Part shown: in pieces, positions 1 to 8,859 of the stretch
How the letters are laid out: each line of letters opens with the position of its first letter
Position numbering within the stretch: the stretch's first letter is position 1
Assembly: GCA_025936825.1 (NCBI GenBank)
Contig: JAICSO010000003.1
Span: forward strand, 124,001 to 188,000
Reading direction: 5' to 3'
Length of the DNA: 64,000 bases
Origin: Terriglobales bacterium
GTDB taxonomy: Bacteria; Acidobacteriota; Terriglobia; Terriglobales; Acidobacteriaceae
Notes under the pieces: model-generated
The model's input: only the letters and a program-made list of their open reading frames with translations
What the model was told of the DNA's origin: nothing
The model's database searches: none
Program-made: the position numbers and the translations under genes

Positions 1-1
1 C

Positions 2-535
2 GACGTAGAAGGTGCGACTCCACTGATTCGCGCGGCGGAGTTCGGCAACAGCGATGTCGTAAAGGTGTTACTGGATCATGGCGCCGATATCGAAGCGCGC
101 GATAACAACGGACAGACCCCACTCATAGCTGCGGCTTGTGAATGCGCAAGCATCGACATGCCGGAAACGATCGATGTCTTGAAGCTTCTCGTGGCGAAGA
201 AGGCGGACGTGAACGCCAACGATAAGGACGGAGAGACCGCTTTGATGGCGGCAGCCGCGGCCGGTGAAACCAGCAATGTGCTCTTCCTCCTCGATTCCGG
301 GGCACAAATGAATGCCAGGGACCACGATGGTGACACTGCTCTCATGCTGGCTGCCGGTGCGGGTCCTTACAATGCGGTCAGGGCGCTCGAAACCACTGAT
401 GCTGCTAAATTGCTAGTTGCTCGCGGAGCAGATCCAGGTATTCGGAATAAGCACGGCCAAACGGCGTTGAATCTCGCCGTCAAATCTGGTCGCAATGACA
501 TTGCCGCAATCCTGAGGGGCGTTATAAAGCACTGA
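2..535 (+). CDS. Ankyrin-repeat protein, 5' end outside the window
   Basis: The reading frame is open from base 2, so the true start lies upstream; the GTG at 65 is only an internal valine codon. About 177 codons are visible. They form ankyrin repeats with the usual pattern (TPLIRAA, LLDHGADIEARDNNGQTPL, LLVAKKADVNANDKDGETAL, LLDSGAQMNARDHDGDTAL, LLVARGADPGIRNKHGQTAL), roughly five repeats, ending in a short basic tail. Ankyrin repeats bind proteins; no catalytic domain is visible in this part. It stops 20 bases before hslV on the same strand, so it may be cotranscribed with the protease genes. Location and partner are unknown because the N-terminus is missing. Confidence 0.85.
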   Translation, partial: DVEGATPLIRAAEFGNSDVVKVLLDHGADIEARDNNGQTPLIAAACECASIDMPETIDVLKLLVAKKADVNANDKDGETALMAAAAAGETSNVLFLLDSGAQMNARDHDGDTALMLAAGAGPYNAVRALETTDAAKLLVARGADPGIRNKHGQTALNLAVKSGRNDIAAILRGVIKH

Positions 536-555
536 TATAATCACTACTTGCCCTC

Positions 556-1098
556 ATGCCGCAGAAGCGCCTGATTCGTTCCACTACAGTCTTGTGTGTT
601 CGTCGCGATGGCCATGTGGTCATGGCTGGCGACGGCCAGGTCACGCTCGGTTCCAGCGTGATGAAGCACAATGCCAAGAAGATCCGGCGCCTGTATCAGG
701 AGAAGATTCTTGCGGGGTTCGCGGGTTCGACCGCCGATGCCTTTTCACTTTTCAGCCGCTTCGAATCCAAGCTGGAGCAGTATCACGGCAACATCGGCCG
801 TGCCGCCGTGGAACTGGCAAAAGACTGGCGTACGGACAAGTTTCTGCGCCATCTGGAAGCTTTGCTGTTGGTTTCCGACAAGGAACAAACCTTCCTGCTC
901 AGCGGCCAAGGCGATGTGATCGAGCCGGATGGCGGCATCGCTGCGATCGGCAGTGGCGGCCCGTTTGCCGAAGCTGCCGCCAAGGCTCTTGCCGAGCACA
1001 CGCAACTTTCGGCACGTCAGATCGCCGAAGAATCTATGAAGATTGCCGGCAAAATGTGCATCTATACCAATGATAAGGTGACGATCGAAGAATTGTAG
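556..1098 (+). CDS. hslV: ATP-dependent protease peptidase subunit HslV (ClpQ)
   Basis: 180 aa, the usual size for HslV, the proteasome-like Ntn-hydrolase that forms the core of the cytoplasmic HslVU protease. The conserved start of the mature enzyme ([20 protein letters not shown]) is visible, followed by [34 protein letters not shown] and the C-terminal [15 protein letters not shown], which should dock into HslU. The catalytic Thr1 equivalent is Thr10, after a nine-residue leader [10 protein letters not shown]. coli HslV has only the initiator Met here, so processing would have to remove a short propeptide. hslU follows after a 74-base spacer that consists mainly of an inverted repeat. Product identity is secure. 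Confidence 0.97.
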   Translation: MPQKRLIRSTTVLCVRRDGHVVMAGDGQVTLGSSVMKHNAKKIRRLYQEKILAGFAGSTADAFSLFSRFESKLEQYHGNIGRAAVELAKDWRTDKFLRHLEALLLVSDKEQTFLLSGQGDVIEPDGGIAAIGSGGPFAEAAAKALAEHTQLSARQIAEESMKIAGKMCIYTNDKVTIEEL

Positions 1099-1171
1099 CC
1101 GTCAGCCATCAGCCATCAGCCGTCAGGAAGGCGGTTCTGGCTGAGGGCTGATGGCTGAAGGCTGACAGCTA
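1099..1171. repeat. Inverted repeat filling the hslV-hslU spacer
   Basis: The left arm is built from iterated GTCAGCCATCAG units (about 1101-1126). The right arm, about 1141-1168, is its imperfect reverse complement (CTGAGGGCTGATGGCTGAAGG). The pair can fold into a long hairpin. It leaves no Shine-Dalgarno-like sequence directly before the hslU start. Such arrays occur as dispersed intergenic elements in many genomes; here it may act as a partial terminator or mRNA stabiliser inside the operon. Confidence 0.7.
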
Positions 1172-1172
1172 C

Positions 1173-2576
1173 ATGGCCATTTACCTCCCCGCTACCGCCG
1201 AAGAAGAACAGCTTGCGCTGGATGAACTGACGCCGCGTGAAATCGTGGCCGAGCTCGACAAGTATGTCGTCGGCCAGAAGGACGCGAAGCGCGCTGTTGC
1301 CATCGCTCTGCGCAACCGCATGCGCCGTCAGAAGCTTCCTCCCGACCTCGCCGAAGAAGTTATTCCAAAGAACATCATCATGATTGGCCCGACCGGCGTG
1401 GGTAAGACGGAAATTGCGCGCCGCCTGGCCAAGCTTGCCAATTCGCCATTCCTCAAGGTAGAGGCTTCGAAGTTCACCGAAGTTGGTTACGTGGGCCGCG
1501 ACGTCGAGTCCATGATCCGTGACCTGGTTGAGATCGCCATCGACAACATCCGTGCCGAGAAATTGGAAGATGTCGCCGACAAAGCCGAATTGAACGCGGA
1601 AGAGCGCCTGCTCGACATCCTGCTTCCGCCTGCGGCACCATCAAGCTCACACGAGCCGGCAGGTTTTCAGCTTGAAGCTTCGTCCGGCGACTCCTATTCG
1701 CGCACGCGCGAAAAGCTTCGCCAGCAATTGCGTGAAGGTAAGCTTGACGATCGCACAGTCGAAATCGAAACCCGAGAGCGCAATTTCCCATCCTTCGAAA
1801 TCATCTCCAACCAGGGCGTCGAAGAGATGGACGTCAACATCAAGGACATGTTGCCCAACATCTTTGGCCAGCGCACCAAGAAGCGGAAGATGAAGGTTAA
1901 CGAGGCTTTCGAGTACTTGATCCAGGAAGAAGAGCAGCGGCTCATCGACATGGACCAGGTCACGCGCATGGCAATCGACCGCGTCGAAGACGCCGGCATC
2001 ATCTTCCTCGACGAGATCGACAAGATTGCCGGACGCGAAGGCGGCCACGGACCTGACGTTTCGCGCGAAGGCGTACAGCGCGACATTTTGCCGATCGTCG
2101 AAGGAACGACCGTCAATACGCGTTACGGCATGGTGCGCACCGATCACATCCTGTTCATCGCGGCGGGCGCGTTCCACGTGTCGAAGCCGAGCGACTTGAT
2201 TCCTGAGTTACAGGGTCGTTTCCCGATCCGTGTTGAACTCAAGTCGCTCACCATGGAAGACTTCATCCGCATTCTCACCGAGCCCAAGTCTTCTCTGACG
2301 AAGCAGTACACGGCTCTGCTGGAAACCGAAGGAGTGAAACTGGAATTCACGCGCGACGCGTTGGAAGAGGTGGCTCGTTTCGCCTTCCGCGTGAACGAAG
2401 GAACGGAAAACATCGGCGCTCGCCGCTTACATACCATTATGGAGCGCGTGCTGGATGAGATCAGCTTCTCCGCCCCAGAAAAAAAAGGCGAGCAGATCAC
2501 GGTTGACGCTGCGTACGTGGGCAAAATGCTCACCGACATCGTGAAGGACCAGGACCTCAGCAGATACATCCTGTAG
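1173..2576 (+). CDS. hslU: HslU (ClpY) AAA+ ATPase subunit
   Basis: 467 aa, slightly longer than typical HslU. It is the hexameric unfoldase that feeds substrates to HslV. Walker A is GPTGVGKT at residues 72-79, followed by [20 protein letters not shown], the HslU pore-loop signature containing GYVG. An inserted I-domain spans about residues 120-270, Walker B is IIFLDEID near 280, and sensor/arginine residues lie in [12 protein letters not shown]. The extreme C-terminus is SRYIL; the buried C-terminal peptide of HslU activates HslV. The ATG at 1173 gives the expected N-terminus ([17 protein letters not shown]). No ribosome-binding site is visible because the inverted repeat precedes it. It forms an operon with hslV. 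Confidence 0.97.
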   Translation: MAIYLPATAEEEQLALDELTPREIVAELDKYVVGQKDAKRAVAIALRNRMRRQKLPPDLAEEVIPKNIIMIGPTGVGKTEIARRLAKLANSPFLKVEASKFTEVGYVGRDVESMIRDLVEIAIDNIRAEKLEDVADKAELNAEERLLDILLPPAAPSSSHEPAGFQLEASSGDSYSRTREKLRQQLREGKLDDRTVEIETRERNFPSFEIISNQGVEEMDVNIKDMLPNIFGQRTKKRKMKVNEAFEYLIQEEEQRLIDMDQVTRMAIDRVEDAGIIFLDEIDKIAGREGGHGPDVSREGVQRDILPIVEGTTVNTRYGMVRTDHILFIAAGAFHVSKPSDLIPELQGRFPIRVELKSLTMEDFIRILTEPKSSLTKQYTALLETEGVKLEFTRDALEEVARFAFRVNEGTENIGARRLHTIMERVLDEISFSAPEKKGEQITVDAAYVGKMLTDIVKDQDLSRYIL

Positions 2577-2602
2577 CTCTTCGGGTAAGAATTCTTTTCC
2601 AT

Positions 2603-2661
2603 GTCATTCCGAGCGAGCATTTCGATTCGCTTGCGAATCGGAAGCGCAGTCGAGGAACCTG
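2603..2661. repeat. GTCATTCC-bounded palindromic repeat, copy 1
   Basis: The element begins GTCATTCCGAGCGA and ends GAGGAACCTGC, and encloses a perfect 8-bp hairpin (CGATTCGC/GCGAATCG, 2623-2640). The same outer tags occur inverted near 23.7 kb, and the GTCATTCC tag occurs in a palindrome near 11.1 kb, so this is a dispersed family. It lies between hslU and the lipoprotein gene. An open frame running from 2601 through it into the downstream gene is incidental. Confidence 0.75.
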
Positions 2662-2717
2662 CTTTTTCTCGCTACATCGATGCTGCGTCCCTGAAATGTT
2701 ACCCTCATTGTTTCCAA

Positions 2718-3794
2718 ATGCTTTTCGCAAATCGCAAGTTGGGGCTGGTGTTCCTTTGGCTGGCAGCTCTCTCCGCCTGTGGCAGCCCCGGCGTACCGCT
2801 TCCGCCATCGCTCGAACTGGCTCGTCCTGTCACTGACCTGCGCGCAGCGCGAAAGGGAAGTACGGTCACCCTTACTTGGACGGCTCCCACCAGGACCACT
2901 GACGGGCACAACATTCGTCACGCAGGTCCGACCGAAATCTGCCGCGCGGCGGGCACGATGAAGCAATGCGGGATGCCTTTGGCCAAACTCGCTCCAATAA
3001 AAAACGTCGGCGACAAGCGGGCGCAGTCTCAGTCTTACACCGACAGACTATCCGATTTCGCATCCGCCTCAGACGCAAAACTTGTGTACGGCATCGAGAT
3101 CCGAAATTCCTATGGGAAAACGGCGGGCCTTTCGAACGAAGTCGAAGTGCCTGCGGTTCCGACCCTGCCAGCGCCGGAAAATCTGCAGGCGCAACTCGCG
3201 GCAGATGGTGTGCACTTGAGTTGGTCGGCATCGTTGAACGTTCCGCAAATTCCTGGAGTTCGTTTCGCTTACCGCATCTATCGTCGAGAGGCCACCAGCA
3301 AGACGCAAGCAGTGGCGGTGGAAGTACCGGTTCAAGCTGATACCGCGCCCTCATTCCTCGACAGCACCATTGAATGGGAGAAGACATACCAATACCATCT
3401 CGCCGTCGTCACCTTCAGCGCGCAAGCTCAAGGTTCCGAGCAGCAGGTGGAAGGAGACGACACCGCGGAGATCACGGTTGTTGCGCACGATGTGTTTCCG
3501 CCCGCAACTCCCACGGGGCTTCAGGCGGTGTTCAGTGGACCAGGGCAGAAGCCATTTATAGATTTGGTGTGGGCGCCTGACACCGACGCCGACCTGGCCG
3601 GATACAACATCTATCGTTCTGAAGCGGGTGTCGAGCCCAAGAAGCTCAACAGCGACCCGGTGAAGTCGCCTGCATTCCGTGACGACGCGGTTATTCCAGG
3701 CCACGCATACACCTACTCAGTCTCAGCAGTTGATCTTCGTGGAAATGAAAGCCAGCGCTCCGAACCTGCAGAAGAGAAAGTTCCTGCCCAGTAG
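2718..3794 (+). CDS. Fibronectin type III lipoprotein
   Basis: 358 aa from the ATG at 2718. The frame stays open to 2601 but the upstream part is a repeat, whereas from 2718 the protein starts with a clean lipoprotein signal (MLFANRKLGLVFLWLAALSAC, lipobox LSAC) and so should be lipid-anchored. The rest has two or three fibronectin III-like modules: PVTDLRAARKGSTVTLTWTA near the N-terminus, PENLQAQLAADGVHLSWSAS in the middle and PTGLQAVF..FIDLVWAPD near the end, each closing with Y-x-Y strands such as YQYHLAVV and YTYSVSAVD. These modules usually mediate binding. No enzyme domain is seen, and function is unknown. Confidence 0.8.
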   Translation: MLFANRKLGLVFLWLAALSACGSPGVPLPPSLELARPVTDLRAARKGSTVTLTWTAPTRTTDGHNIRHAGPTEICRAAGTMKQCGMPLAKLAPIKNVGDKRAQSQSYTDRLSDFASASDAKLVYGIEIRNSYGKTAGLSNEVEVPAVPTLPAPENLQAQLAADGVHLSWSASLNVPQIPGVRFAYRIYRREATSKTQAVAVEVPVQADTAPSFLDSTIEWEKTYQYHLAVVTFSAQAQGSEQQVEGDDTAEITVVAHDVFPPATPTGLQAVFSGPGQKPFIDLVWAPDTDADLAGYNIYRSEAGVEPKKLNSDPVKSPAFRDDAVIPGHAYTYSVSAVDLRGNESQRSEPAEEKVPAQ

Positions 3795-3820
3795 TAGATA
3801 TGCATGAGCAAGTCGGCAAT

Positions 3821-3910
3821 AGCCGCGCAGCGGCGGGATATAAATAGCCCGGCACGTAAGTGCCGGGAAGGCTCGTTTGGATGATGAGAGTCCGCTTTAG
3901 CGGACGGGAT
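3821..3910. repeat. Three-hairpin composite repeat, copy 1
   Basis: Three short hairpins in fixed order: GCCGCGCAGCGGC (about 3822-3834), CCCGGCAC-GTAA-GTGCCGGG (3848-3867) and GTCCGC-TTTA-GCGGAC (3890-3905). Copies in the same order lie at 10153-10236 and 37134-37222, with a related inverted copy at 36941-37022. It sits between the converging lipoprotein and metal-transporter genes and may help to end both transcripts. Confidence 0.8.
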
Positions 3911-3931
3911 GAGATGTCGAGAGAACGAGCG

Positions 3932-5158
3932 CTAGAAGATCCAACTCCACACCAGTGCAATAGCTGCCGCGGTGACTGCGGCAGTCGTAAACCATCCCAG
4001 TGCCTTCAGCCATCGACCATTGGAATGAGGCCCGATGATCCGCGCATTGGTTACTGCCAGCATCAGGACAATCATCAACGGTGCGGCCAGCAATCCCATA
4101 ATCAAAGATGCCCAATACAGCGCTGACATGACGTGAATCCCTGAAATGCCAATCCCGATCGCCACTCCGGTCGAAAGTGCGATCACCGCGTAAAATTCCG
4201 GCGCGCCCTGTGGCGTCTTACGCAGCCCGTGGCTCCAGCCAAAGATCTCTGCCAAGGCATGAGCTGGGCCAGTCGTGAGCACCGGCACGGCCAGGACTCC
4301 CGCGCCGATGATCCCCAGCGCAAACAGCACGCTCGCGAATGGTCCTGCCAGAGGCCGCAACGCTTCTGCTGCCTGGGCTGCGTCTTCAATCCTCTGTCCC
4401 GAATGGAACAATGTTGCCGCGGTACACAGGATGACGAAATACATGATCAAATTGGAAAAGAACATTCCTGCATTCGCGTCCCATGCACTGGACCGCAACG
4501 CGCGCCCGTGATCATGCTCCCGTCGCAACACGGAATGCTGCTCCACCTTCTGGCTGGATTCCCAGAAATAAACGTAAGGAGACAGCCTCGTTCCAATCAG
4601 CGCCACCAGCATCGCCAGGTATTCACGCGTGAAATGAATTTTCGGAACTACTGTCGACCACAGGAACTCTGACGCGTGCGGATGCGCCAGGAAAGCAGCA
4701 CCCATGTACGCGAATAACGCCAACGCCAATCCAGCAAAGAGCTTCTGCAGCAGTTGGTACGATCCCCACGTCTGGATTCCCAGAATGATGACGGCAATTC
4801 CAACCGTGATTCCCGTGACCGGCACTGGCAAGAAAAGCCGCAGCGCCGCCGCAATTGCACCTATATCAGCTCCCGCCTCAATAATGTTCGCAACTAACAC
4901 TCCGCTGATCAAAACGTACAACAGCCACCGCGGGTAATAGTCCCGAATGATGGCGGCAATGCCTTTTCCGGTGAGCAGGCTCAACTTGGAGCAGAGATAT
5001 ACCGTCGCCGCCATCATCGGAAACGTGAGGGGCGCGGTCCACAGAAATGAGAAGCCGAAAGTGGCCCCAGCCTGGGCGTACGTTCCGACTGCGCACGGAT
5101 CGTCGTTTGCCGCACCGGTAATGATTCCGGGCAGAACGGAACGCAGGGGTGACGGCAC
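3932..5158 (-). CDS. Nramp-related divalent metal transporter
   Basis: 408 aa integral membrane protein with about eleven hydrophobic segments, starting MPSPLRSVLPGIITGAANDD. The overall fold and repeated spacing match the Nramp (natural resistance-associated macrophage protein) superfamily of H+-coupled Mn2+/Fe2+ importers. The canonical TM1 motif DPGN is replaced by DDPCAVGTY, and the TM6 MPH motif is not present at GTRLSPYVYFWESSQKVEQ. The protein therefore belongs to the divergent Nramp-like branch, and its metal cannot be assumed to be Mn2+. It is transcribed divergently from the VOC gene across a 256-base region in which I see no recognisable riboswitch. The start gives a short N-terminus before TM1. 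Confidence 0.85.
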   Translation of the reverse strand: MPSPLRSVLPGIITGAANDDPCAVGTYAQAGATFGFSFLWTAPLTFPMMAATVYLCSKLSLLTGKGIAAIIRDYYPRWLLYVLISGVLVANIIEAGADIGAIAAALRLFLPVPVTGITVGIAVIILGIQTWGSYQLLQKLFAGLALALFAYMGAAFLAHPHASEFLWSTVVPKIHFTREYLAMLVALIGTRLSPYVYFWESSQKVEQHSVLRREHDHGRALRSSAWDANAGMFFSNLIMYFVILCTAATLFHSGQRIEDAAQAAEALRPLAGPFASVLFALGIIGAGVLAVPVLTTGPAHALAEIFGWSHGLRKTPQGAPEFYAVIALSTGVAIGIGISGIHVMSALYWASLIMGLLAAPLMIVLMLAVTNARIIGPHSNGRWLKALGWFTTAAVTAAAIALVWSWIF

Positions 5159-5414
5159 CCGCTCGCTTATCTTCCGTTTTTCGACAAGGGCCAGACCCGA
5201 TCGCGAACTCGAATCATCGTGTGCGAGTCTGTTTGAGAGAGGAGCCAGAGTAAGAGACCATCGAAATAGATTTGGTGCCGCAGGTCTAGGATGCCGCCGT
5301 CGTTATCCGGTTTGCATGCTGCTGGATTCCGATAAAGATTTGGTAGTCTGTTCCCGCCACAGTTCGGCGCCGAACGGTAGTCAAGCGGAACGCCGCTCAC
5401 GACAGGTCACGTGT

Positions 5415-5828
5415 ATGAATGCTTTTTCCGGTGTCACTCCGATCCTGAACGTCAGGAACGTAACCGCCTCCATTGATTACTACGTGAACAAATTGGGTTT
5501 CACCAAATGTTGGGACTGGGGTGACCCGCCGACGTTCGGTTGTGTCACGCGCGACAAGGTTTCAATTTTCCTGTGCGAAGGCGCTCAGGGCCAGCCCGGG
5601 ACATGGATGATGATTTTCCTCGACAATGTCGACGAGCTTTACCAGGAGTACAAAGAACGAGGAGCTAAGGTTCTGAAGTCACCGACGAACATGCCATGGG
5701 AGACTCGCGAAATGAATGTCGAAGATCCCGATGGCCACCGCATTCGATTTGGAAGTGACGCCACCGGACCCGCTGATCCTGCAGAGGTTGGGCGTTACTG
5801 GAACGAACTCCAGTTCCCCGATCGATGA
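5415..5828 (+). CDS. VOC (glyoxalase/bleomycin-resistance) superfamily protein
   Basis: 137 aa from the ATG at 5415, where similarity begins (GVTPILNVRNVTASIDYYVN). The longer open frame upstream overlaps the divergent transporter and has no protein-like character. The beta-alpha-beta-beta-beta halves of the vicinal oxygen chelate fold can be followed: the N-terminal half has YYVNKLGFTKCWDWGDPPTF, and the C-terminal half has MMIFLDNVDELYQEYKERGAKV and ends EMNVEDPDGHRIRFG. The last motif is typical of this family, with the metal-ligand position possibly in NVEDPDGH. The substrate is unknown. Its stop overlaps the next start (ATGA at 5825-5828), so it is translationally coupled to the DNA glycosylase. 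Confidence 0.85.
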   Translation: MNAFSGVTPILNVRNVTASIDYYVNKLGFTKCWDWGDPPTFGCVTRDKVSIFLCEGAQGQPGTWMMIFLDNVDELYQEYKERGAKVLKSPTNMPWETREMNVEDPDGHRIRFGSDATGPADPAEVGRYWNELQFPDR

Positions 5829-6463
5829 CTCGGAGCACGAGGAAGTCTGGCATGGATCACATGCGCGCCCTCCGGCGCACGTTTTACGACCGCGATCCCC
5901 GACTCGTCGGCCCCGAGTTGCTGGGCAAAGTTCTCATTCGTCGGCAAGGACGAAAAACGCTAGCAGCCCGCATCGTGGAAGTTGAAGCCTACTTGGGCGC
6001 CGACGATCCTGCCGCGCACGCGTCAATTGGCAAGACAGCTCGGAATGCAGTTCTCTTCGGACCACCAGGATACGCGTACGTATATTTCATCTACGGCAAC
6101 CACTATTGCCTGAACGTCTCGTGTCTACCGGATGGAACCCCGGGCGGAATTCTGTTTCGCGCTTTGGAACCGCTGGAAGGAATTTCTGAAATGTACAACC
6201 TGCGAGGGATCGAAGAGCACGCCGATCTCCGAAAGCTTACCTCCGGCCCCGGACGCCTGGCCGCAGCCTTCGGGATCACCCGCGAGAGCGACAACGGCAA
6301 GGATTTAACCAGTTTGCGCTCCGATCTCTACATTGCCGACGACGGCACGCCGCCGCCGAGAGTGATGGTTACGAAGAGAATTGGAATCACGAAAGCGGCC
6401 GACATGCCGCTCAGGTACATCGTGGCAGGAAACAGGTTCGTGTCAGGAAGGACGACCGCGTGA
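5825..6463 (+). CDS. DNA-3-methyladenine glycosylase (AAG/MPG family)
   Basis: 212 aa from the ATG that overlaps the VOC stop by four bases; Met10 or Met13 would also be usable. It removes alkylated bases (3-methyladenine, hypoxanthine and others) in base-excision repair. Family motifs are FYDRDPRLVGPELLGKVL, RIVEVEAYLGADDPAAHAS (containing the catalytic Glu of the EAY motif), GPPGYAYVYFIYGNHYCLNV and the GPGRLAAAFGI block near the C-terminus. Length fits bacterial AAG proteins. Coupling to a VOC gene could suggest a shared role in handling reactive electrophiles, but that is inference. It converges with mglA across a 114-base spacer. Confidence 0.93.
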   Translation: MTRSTRKSGMDHMRALRRTFYDRDPRLVGPELLGKVLIRRQGRKTLAARIVEVEAYLGADDPAAHASIGKTARNAVLFGPPGYAYVYFIYGNHYCLNVSCLPDGTPGGILFRALEPLEGISEMYNLRGIEEHADLRKLTSGPGRLAAAFGITRESDNGKDLTSLRSDLYIADDGTPPPRVMVTKRIGITKAADMPLRYIVAGNRFVSGRTTA

Positions 6464-6577
6464 ACGAGAGCCCCAAAATTTGAAAGCGCACGTTTCGAAG
6501 GTTTCAATGTTTCACACTGAAACTTTTGAAACGTGAAACTTTGAAAGGCCGACTCGTTGCCAACTCGCCGACGAGCC
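6464..6577. terminator. GAAAC/GTTTC inverted spacer between convergent genes
   Basis: The spacer between the glycosylase (plus) and mglA (minus) is filled with alternating GTTTCAA and TTGAAAC units (about 6490-6547) that can pair in several registers. This arrangement suits a bidirectional terminator, but there is no clear U-tract hairpin, so the call is tentative. Confidence 0.4.
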
Positions 6578-7165
<588 letters not shown>

Positions 7166-7340
7166 GACTTTCCTCAGACGACGGATCGACCCTGGTTCCC
7201 TCTACTCCCCCGCAAATTGCTGATAATGCGGGCCAAGCCTCTCCGCTGGATTTTTGGCTGTAACAATGGTTTATACCACAGCAGGGCACCCCAAGCGTGG
7301 TTACGGCCGTTACCGTTTAAGGCTCACGTATCCTACTGAG

Positions 7341-8756
7341 CTACCGAGGAGGCGCCGCGTAATAGCCGTCGCGGGCATAAACGTTCACGCACGGACGGAT
7401 AGACGATCGGCAACTCGGCCGGCTCACCAGCACTTCAACGGACCTGTATTCCGACGATGGAGCCACGTGTGTGGCATAACCAAGCGTGTATTGATCGCGG
7501 GCGTAGCCAAGCGCCGCCGAGTAGGCGTCCTCGATCCCGTTGCGCGTCAACTCATTCCAGACCTGACCGCCAGTCGCATTCACGTACTTTGGGAGAATGT
7601 CGGTATATCCGAACCGAGGCAGGTGTAGTTTGCTGAGTTTGCCGTACCCGGGAACTCCCGGCATTCCGACGCCCACGGCGTAAACGATGATGTTGTTGCT
7701 GAGCAGTACGCGCAGCACATCGCGATAGCTCGCGTCACTGCGATACTCCCGCCCATCGCTGATCACAAAGATAATTTTGCGCCGTTCCGGGTTTCGGCGC
7801 GAAAGCTCAAGCGCCGCTTTCAGAATAGCGTCATTCATGACTCGAGCCGGCTGTGTCGCCGTCATGGGCCTGGGATTTCCGCGATCCACAGGCACGCCGT
7901 TGATCACGGGACCTCCTGCTGCGATCGGACCGCTGGTCACGGGGGGACCGTTGTCTTCACCTCGTACGTTTTCGAGTTCGTCGAGCTTTGCCGAAAGCGC
8001 CGGGCCGACTGCTCCCCATCCGGTCTGCTGGCCTACCGTGTTGCTATATGTGAATACCGAAAGTTCGTCGAACTGGCTGAACGCGCCCTCGAGAGCTGGG
8101 AAGGTGTGATTTACCTTCTGCAGATCGACATCCTTCATCCCAAGATCGATGACCACCGCGGCCGAAACCGCAAACGCGCTGGAGGTGAAGTAGTTCAGCT
8201 TCTGCTTCTTCCCGTTTTCCAGAATGCCAAAGTCATTCGAAGTTAGGCCGCTCACCAAGCGACCATCTTCGTCCGTGACCGTTACCGGCACCATGACCTG
8301 GTTGGTTCGAACGATCAGATGGAAATAGTCTTCTTGTTGGCCTGACTCCTGTTCCTTTGTCGCGCCACCCTGCGGAACTGTCCGTACGTTCACCGGCGGC
8401 TTCTGGTTTGTTCCCTGCGATGCGGGGCTGGCGTTCTCACTTGTCGGAGGCTCTTGGGCCGGCAGTTCCTCCGTCGGCGCCTGTTGCTGAGGCGTTTGAG
8501 GTTGTTCCGCTGGCCCATTGTCCGGGGGAGCTTGCGTGCTCGGAGGTGGAGTCGGCAATGGTTTCGCCGGTTGCACCGTCGATGGTGCATCCGGAATGTT
8601 CTGGTCTTGCTGCGGCGCGGACTGCCCGCTTGCTTGCGATCCCGAATTGGTCGTTCCTGCGCTTTGCGCGTGCAGGACTGCAAAACCCAAGCTGAGGAGC
8701 GCCACAGCCCCTATAATCGCCAGAATTCGCCGAGATCTTCCGCCCAGACTACGCAA
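7341..8756 (-). CDS. Secreted VWFA-related protein with Pro/Gln-rich N-terminal region
   Basis: 471 aa. A signal peptide (about residues 1-31, RRILAIIGAVALLSLGFAVLHAQ) is followed by a roughly 100-residue low-complexity stretch rich in Pro, Gln and Ala. The acidobacterial VWFA-related domain starts near FHLIVRTNQVMVPVTVTDED with the GRLVSGLTSNDFGILENGKK beta-rich region. The VWA half contains VVIDLGMKD, where the classical DxSxS metal site is degenerate, and RRKIIFVISDGREYRSD. It ends with YTLGYATHVAPSSEYRSVEV and four Cys. Members of this family are exported and of unknown function. It is divergent from another VWFA gene 103 bases away. Confidence 0.85.
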   Translation of the reverse strand: MRSLGGRSRRILAIIGAVALLSLGFAVLHAQSAGTTNSGSQASGQSAPQQDQNIPDAPSTVQPAKPLPTPPPSTQAPPDNGPAEQPQTPQQQAPTEELPAQEPPTSENASPASQGTNQKPPVNVRTVPQGGATKEQESGQQEDYFHLIVRTNQVMVPVTVTDEDGRLVSGLTSNDFGILENGKKQKLNYFTSSAFAVSAAVVIDLGMKDVDLQKVNHTFPALEGAFSQFDELSVFTYSNTVGQQTGWGAVGPALSAKLDELENVRGEDNGPPVTSGPIAAGGPVINGVPVDRGNPRPMTATQPARVMNDAILKAALELSRRNPERRKIIFVISDGREYRSDASYRDVLRVLLSNNIIVYAVGVGMPGVPGYGKLSKLHLPRFGYTDILPKYVNATGGQVWNELTRNGIEDAYSAALGYARDQYTLGYATHVAPSSEYRSVEVLVSRPSCRSSIRPCVNVYARDGYYAAPPR

Positions 8757-8859
8757 TCGTTCCTCGCGCTTCTATGGAGTGGGATGCTTGGGTAAGCTGA
8801 TTTGGTGCATCTAACCCGTAGAGAGATAGACTACCAGAAACCCCTGGGGACACATTCAT

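Noticed and set aside
2601-2717. Upstream start for the fibronectin III lipoprotein
   Set aside because: The extra 39 codons are a dispersed repeat and would bury the lipoprotein signal.
4947-5414. N-terminal extension of the VOC protein
   Set aside because: It overlaps the divergent transporter gene and lacks family similarity; the VOC fold starts at 5415.
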